Assembly (NCBI GenBank): GCA_905176665.1
Contig: CAJINA010000188.1
Location: forward strand, 1-64,000
Direction: 5' to 3'
Source: Olavius algarvensis Delta 4 endosymbiont
GTDB lineage: Bacteria; Desulfobacterota; Desulfobacteria; Desulfobacterales; CAJINA01
DNA: 64,000 bases
Numbering within the stretch: position 1 is the stretch's first letter; each line of letters starts with the position of its first letter. A model generated the notes under the pieces. The model made no database searches. It was given only the letters and a program-made list of their open reading frames with translations, and was not told the DNA's origin. This document shows, piece after piece, positions 62,769-64,000 of the stretch. A program made the position numbers and the translations under genes.

Positions 62769-63877
62769 GCGATCCCCCTTGCGATGGCATCGACAATCTT
62801 GGCTCTGAAGCCCGCCTGATGAAGCAGGGCTTCTTCACCGGGATTCGAGATGAATCCAGCTTCCAACAGTATGGCGGGCATTTTAGCTTTTCGCAAGACA
62901 AAAAAATTGGCTGAATGGATACCCCGGCTCTTGATGGGAAGTTCGGTCTTGAAGCGATCCTGAAAACCAACCGCGAATTTTCCGCTCTCCTGCCAATTAA
63001 GTTTCTGGCCGAAAGTCGTCAGAATTTGCTCAATATCAATATATCCCTGTTTTCGTTGTCTTTTTTCATCATAACTCAAAGCAGAATTTTCCAGAGCGGC
63101 CACCCGGGCGGCTTCCTTGCTTGAGGCCTTGGCGGAACAATAGTAGGTCTCGGAACCGTGTGCCCGCCTGTTTTTATTAGCATTTATATGAATACTGATG
63201 AAAAGATCCGCCCGATACTGGTTCGCTATGACGGTCCGTTCACTCAAAGGCACATAGTAATCGCCCGTGCGAGTCAAAAAAGATCTGACCCGTCCCTGCC
63301 GTTCAAGCGTCTGGTGCAGACGCCTTGCCAGGTCGAGGGTGACGCTCTTTTCTTGCAAGCCATTCAGGCCGACGGCACCCGAGTCGAAGCCACCGTGCCC
63401 CGCATCGATGACCACCCGGTTTACCCGGTATCCCAAGCCGGCATCCGCATTGAGTTTTTGGGCCATGGCCTGTGCTTCCCGGCGTGCTGACTGTTCCTCC
63501 CGGGCATCGACTTTGGTCTTGCGTCGCGGGCCGGCCAGGGGTTTTTGGGTCATGATATCGATCATCATGCGCGAATAGGTATCCCCGGGATTGAGCCGGA
63601 CAGCCTGCCGGAAGGCACCCACCGCTTCGGCACTGCGGCCCAACTCCCGCAGGGCCCGGCCCAGCAGACCATAGGCCCAATCACTTGTGGGGTCCAGCTT
63701 GATGGCCCGGGCCAACACTGCCACCGCCCGGTGGTAATCTTGCTTCTGGATGAGTTCCTGCCCCTTGAGGGCATATTCAAAGGCACTGCCGGCCGGCAAT
63801 ACGGTCGGCGCCAGCAATAGTCCGGAAAGGCCCATGGCGCCCTGGCTCATCATTTTTAAAAAATCCCTGCGATCCAT
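62765..63877 (-). CDS. Tat-exported N-acetylmuramoyl-L-alanine amidase with TPR region
   Basis: 370 residues. The N-terminus MDRRDFLKMMSQGAMGLSG has a twin-arginine motif. A TPR-like part (about 40-110) is followed by an amidase_3 domain (about 160-365) with zinc-binding and catalytic residues in VIDAGHGGFDSGA, LQEKSVTLDLA, FISIHINAN and LLEAGFISNP. It splits the amide bond of peptidoglycan stem peptides in the periplasm during cell separation or remodelling. It is the first gene of the envelope operon. tatA lies in the same window. Confidence 0.9.
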   Translation of the reverse strand: MDRRDFLKMMSQGAMGLSGLLLAPTVLPAGSAFEYALKGQELIQKQDYHRAVAVLARAIKLDPTSDWAYGLLGRALRELGRSAEAVGAFRQAVRLNPGDTYSRMMIDIMTQKPLAGPRRKTKVDAREEQSARREAQAMAQKLNADAGLGYRVNRVVIDAGHGGFDSGAVGLNGLQEKSVTLDLARRLHQTLERQGRVRSFLTRTGDYYVPLSERTVIANQYRADLFISIHINANKNRRAHGSETYYCSAKASSKEAARVAALENSALSYDEKRQRKQGYIDIEQILTTFGQKLNWQESGKFAVGFQDRFKTELPIKSRGIHSANFFVLRKAKMPAILLEAGFISNPGEEALLHQAGFRAKIVDAIARGIA

Positions 63878-64000
63878 ATTCTTAGGCTACCTTCAACGGG
63901 TTGCGCCATATTTCCCAACTGCTGAGAACTGAGATTTTTACTTTTAAACCCGGCAGGGGGATGATAATCTGGCAAATCGAGTTTCCAAGTTTAGCATAAG

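Overview
The window looks like part of a chromosome from an anaerobic Desulfobacterota (deltaproteobacterial, sulfate-reducer-like) bacterium. This is inferred from gene content: an ORP-type cluster of two ferredoxin-MinD ATPases with NifX-like proteins, an NfnAB electron-bifurcating transhydrogenase pair, a stand-alone NrdD-like glycyl-radical-type domain, a core-MetE-like methyltransferase and many exported TPR proteins. No rRNA, tRNA, phage, insertion sequence or CRISPR array was recognised. Most genes look like ordinary chromosomal housekeeping or signalling genes.

Layout. 1-700: the last codons of an upstream gene, then two tandem structured RNA-like units, each ending in a terminator hairpin. 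706-3122: proBA (proline synthesis). 3430-5535: a divergent RelA/SpoT homologue. 5856-11761: a leftward group with a membrane adenylate cyclase, an ATP/ADP-translocase-like membrane protein fused to HEAT repeats and a cyclic-nucleotide-binding domain, and an exported SUMF1-like protein. 11958-14737: an HD-GYP response regulator, a gamma-carbonic anhydrase, a nitroreductase and OsmC. 14875-18288: a phytochelatin-synthase-like protein, a STAS-like protein and a GntR-SPFH operon with a clear promoter and operator. 18474-25750: a radical SAM protein, a lipoprotein lipase, a decayed outer-membrane protein and a cassette of unknown exported proteins. 26122-30660: a glutamate/Na+ symporter, a PLP decarboxylase interrupted by an in-frame TAG, a TauE/SafE permease and a TetR regulator. 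30725-35451: the ORP-like Fe-S cluster, a REC-only protein, an IscU/NifU-like scaffold and TatA. 35853-44760: an SLC12-type transporter, unknown proteins, the NrdD-like domain, lnt, prfB (with its programmed frameshift) and an HD protein. 45117-50221: nfnAB, tatD, an adenosine/adenine deaminase and a PilZ protein. 50501-58636: a hybrid histidine kinase, dnaK, a VWA/MoxR pair and a core-MetE-like protein. 58983-63877: a leftward operon of five exported envelope proteins (Tat-exported amidase, TPR, LPP20-like, TPR-SLH lipoprotein, FecR).

The most unusual feature is a dispersed family of about 146-190 bp palindromic elements (eight copies, one of them a 36 bp miniature) tucked against gene starts or stops. 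Their terminal arms differ between copies but stay complementary within most copies. Two copies overlap the stop codon of the adjacent gene, and one lies inside the nfnAB operon. A second, GC-rich palindromic family has two copies.

Several modules probably work together: cyclase with cyclic-nucleotide-binding transporter; glutamate uptake with decarboxylation; ORP ATPases with NifX-like carriers and a scaffold protein; MoxR with VWA; and TatA with the Tat-dependent amidase. All functional links are inferred from gene order and motifs.
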